64,000 bases of DNA from the NCBI GenBank assembly GCA_963580285.1, contig OY757013.1, positions 129,639,027-129,703,026 on the forward strand. The letters are read 5' to 3'. Shown one piece after another: positions 63,306 through 64,000 of this stretch (the first letter of the stretch is position 1; each line of letters starts with the position of its first letter). The translations under genes and the position numbers were made by a program. Source of the DNA: Lucinisca nassula. Lineage: Eukaryota > Mollusca > Bivalvia > Lucinida > Lucinidae. Under the pieces are notes generated by a model. The model searched no databases. It was not told the DNA's origin and saw nothing but the letters and a program-made list of their open reading frames with translations.

Positions 63306-63520
63306 GTAGAGGATCTAAGCCTGCCCAGGTAAAGCAGTGCGAGTCGGTTTGTCCGTGCTTATAAACCCTATTGGTTTCATTGGGGACAGGGCTTGAGATG
63401 GCATTTCATCTCAATGTCGGGTAAAAGTCCCACAAAATTGGATGCAACGTGTTCAAAATGATCAGTACAGTGTTGACGGTGACGTAAAACCTTAAATAAA
63501 TCAAACAAACAAACCTAATC
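63306..63520 (+). mobile_element. SINE-like retroposon, 5'-truncated
   Basis: AGAGGATCTAAGCCTGCCCA to TAAATAAATCAAACAAACAA. It contains TCATCTCAATGTCGGGTAAA and CAGTGTTGACGGTGACGTAA. The 5' ~80 bp is missing. Confidence 0.85.
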
Positions 63521-63559
63521 ACACTTTTCTTGAGCAGACGGTTTACATAAGGCGCTAAC

Positions 63560-63697
63560 TCTTTAGTCAGTTGAAGCGAGAGAATGACCGTCGAACTAAC
63601 TTCATGATCAACGTCCACTTTTGAAATAATGCCGACCCCTCGGCCTCCTCGTCGTCAGACAGACGCGCATCCGACTGAACTACCGAGACCAGCTATA
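63560..63697 (-). mobile_element. tRNA-headed SINE, head part
   Basis: On minus GCTGGTCTCGGTAGTTCAGT, CGGATGCGCGTCTGTCTGAC, then body ending GGTCATTCTCTCGCTTCAAC. The box B region is deleted (GAGGCCGAGGGGTCGGC). It is related to the 51.84 kb SINE. Confidence 0.78.
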
Positions 63698-63817
63698 TAT
63701 ACTGAACATGTTAATATATTCAAATAATTACCACTGTGGGAGGTAGTGTCCTGATTAACAGCATCCTAAACTTTGTTATATCCGTTCGTCGAACTGCTAC
63801 TTTGTCAGGGGACTGAT

Positions 63818-63908
63818 CATCACGAAAACACAACTATATAATTTTGACCCCCTTGAACCCATCTTATATGTAGTAAAACTGGGGTTTACAGGGGTAAACC
63901 TTATTTTT
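63818..63908 (+). mobile_element. CATYACG subfamily A left half
   Basis: CATCACGAAAACACAACTAT, TGACCCCCTTGAACCCATCT, AACTGGGGTTTACAGGGGTA. It breaks off before the hairpin, where another repeat begins. Confidence 0.83.
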
Positions 63909-64000
63909 AGCTCACCAGAGCCGAAGGCTCCGGGGGAGCTTATAGTATAGGCATTGGTCCGTCGTCCATCGTCGTCGTCGTCGTCGTCGTCTGCGTCGTC
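63909..64000. repeat. AGCTCACCAGAGCCGAAGGC repeat leading into (CGT)n
   Basis: The start AGCTCACCAGAGCCGAAGGC, CCGGGGGAGCT folds back on itself. GGTCCGTCGTCCATCGTCGT follows and becomes a CGT microsatellite to the window edge. This type of start is widespread in molluscan DNA by my recollection. The element is cut by the window end. Confidence 0.75.

Overview
This is a repeat-dominated, intergenic or intronic stretch of an animal nuclear genome, most likely a bivalve mollusc. The lines of evidence are tRNA-derived SINEs carrying a Meta/Nin-type core, abundant short palindromic DNA elements, degraded Penelope-like and LINE reverse transcriptases, very long CT/GA/GT microsatellites, and a right edge resembling a GCTCACC...AGAGC / CGTCGTC repeat common in molluscan genomes. 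The taxon is inferred from repeat style; no host marker gene is present. I found no confident host protein-coding exon, rRNA or functional tRNA. Nearly all open frames in the window are chance frames or translated repeats.

The main architecture is a dense population (about 30 copies) of ~280-bp non-autonomous elements with ends CATYACG...CGTRATG. All are built around one central hairpin of about 34 bp per arm. There are two subfamilies, A (ends CATCACGAAAACACGCC) and B (ends CATCACGTGAACAAGTCC). A second family, C, has unrelated pogo/mariner-like ends (TA-CAGTCGAACTTCGA...) but carries a near-identical central hairpin, with symmetric base changes on both arms. This shared hairpin cargo in two unrelated terminal frames is the most striking feature of the window.

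A Penelope-like element dominates 54.7-59.1 kb: a reverse-transcriptase pseudogene (about 55.03-56.75 kb, + strand) with its 3' UTR. About a dozen 5'-truncated 3'-UTR copies lie elsewhere (7.0, 8.2-9.0, 14.6, 16.3, 25.9, 29.1, 37.6, 41.6, 48.3, 58.1 and 58.6 kb), including tandem copies and one inverted tip inserted in the element's own RT. Two LINE reverse-transcriptase relics lie at 26.7-27.8 kb (-) and 35.9-37.2 kb (+).

A ~300-bp SINE-like family (tail reading GACGTTAAACCTCAAATCAAAC) has at least five copies with 12-17 bp target-site duplications (1.5, 3.8, 21.2, 23.0, 62.2 kb). A tRNA-headed relative at 51.84 kb shares its body and tail. Other notable structures are a 957-bp near-palindrome made of a 21-bp repeat (24.5-25.5 kb), paired palindromic elements E1/E2 (34 kb and 45-47 kb), a 35-bp minisatellite abutting a ~45-bp-arm palindrome just upstream of a LINE, and several long isolated inverted repeats. 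Regions with nothing recognisable are listed as such.
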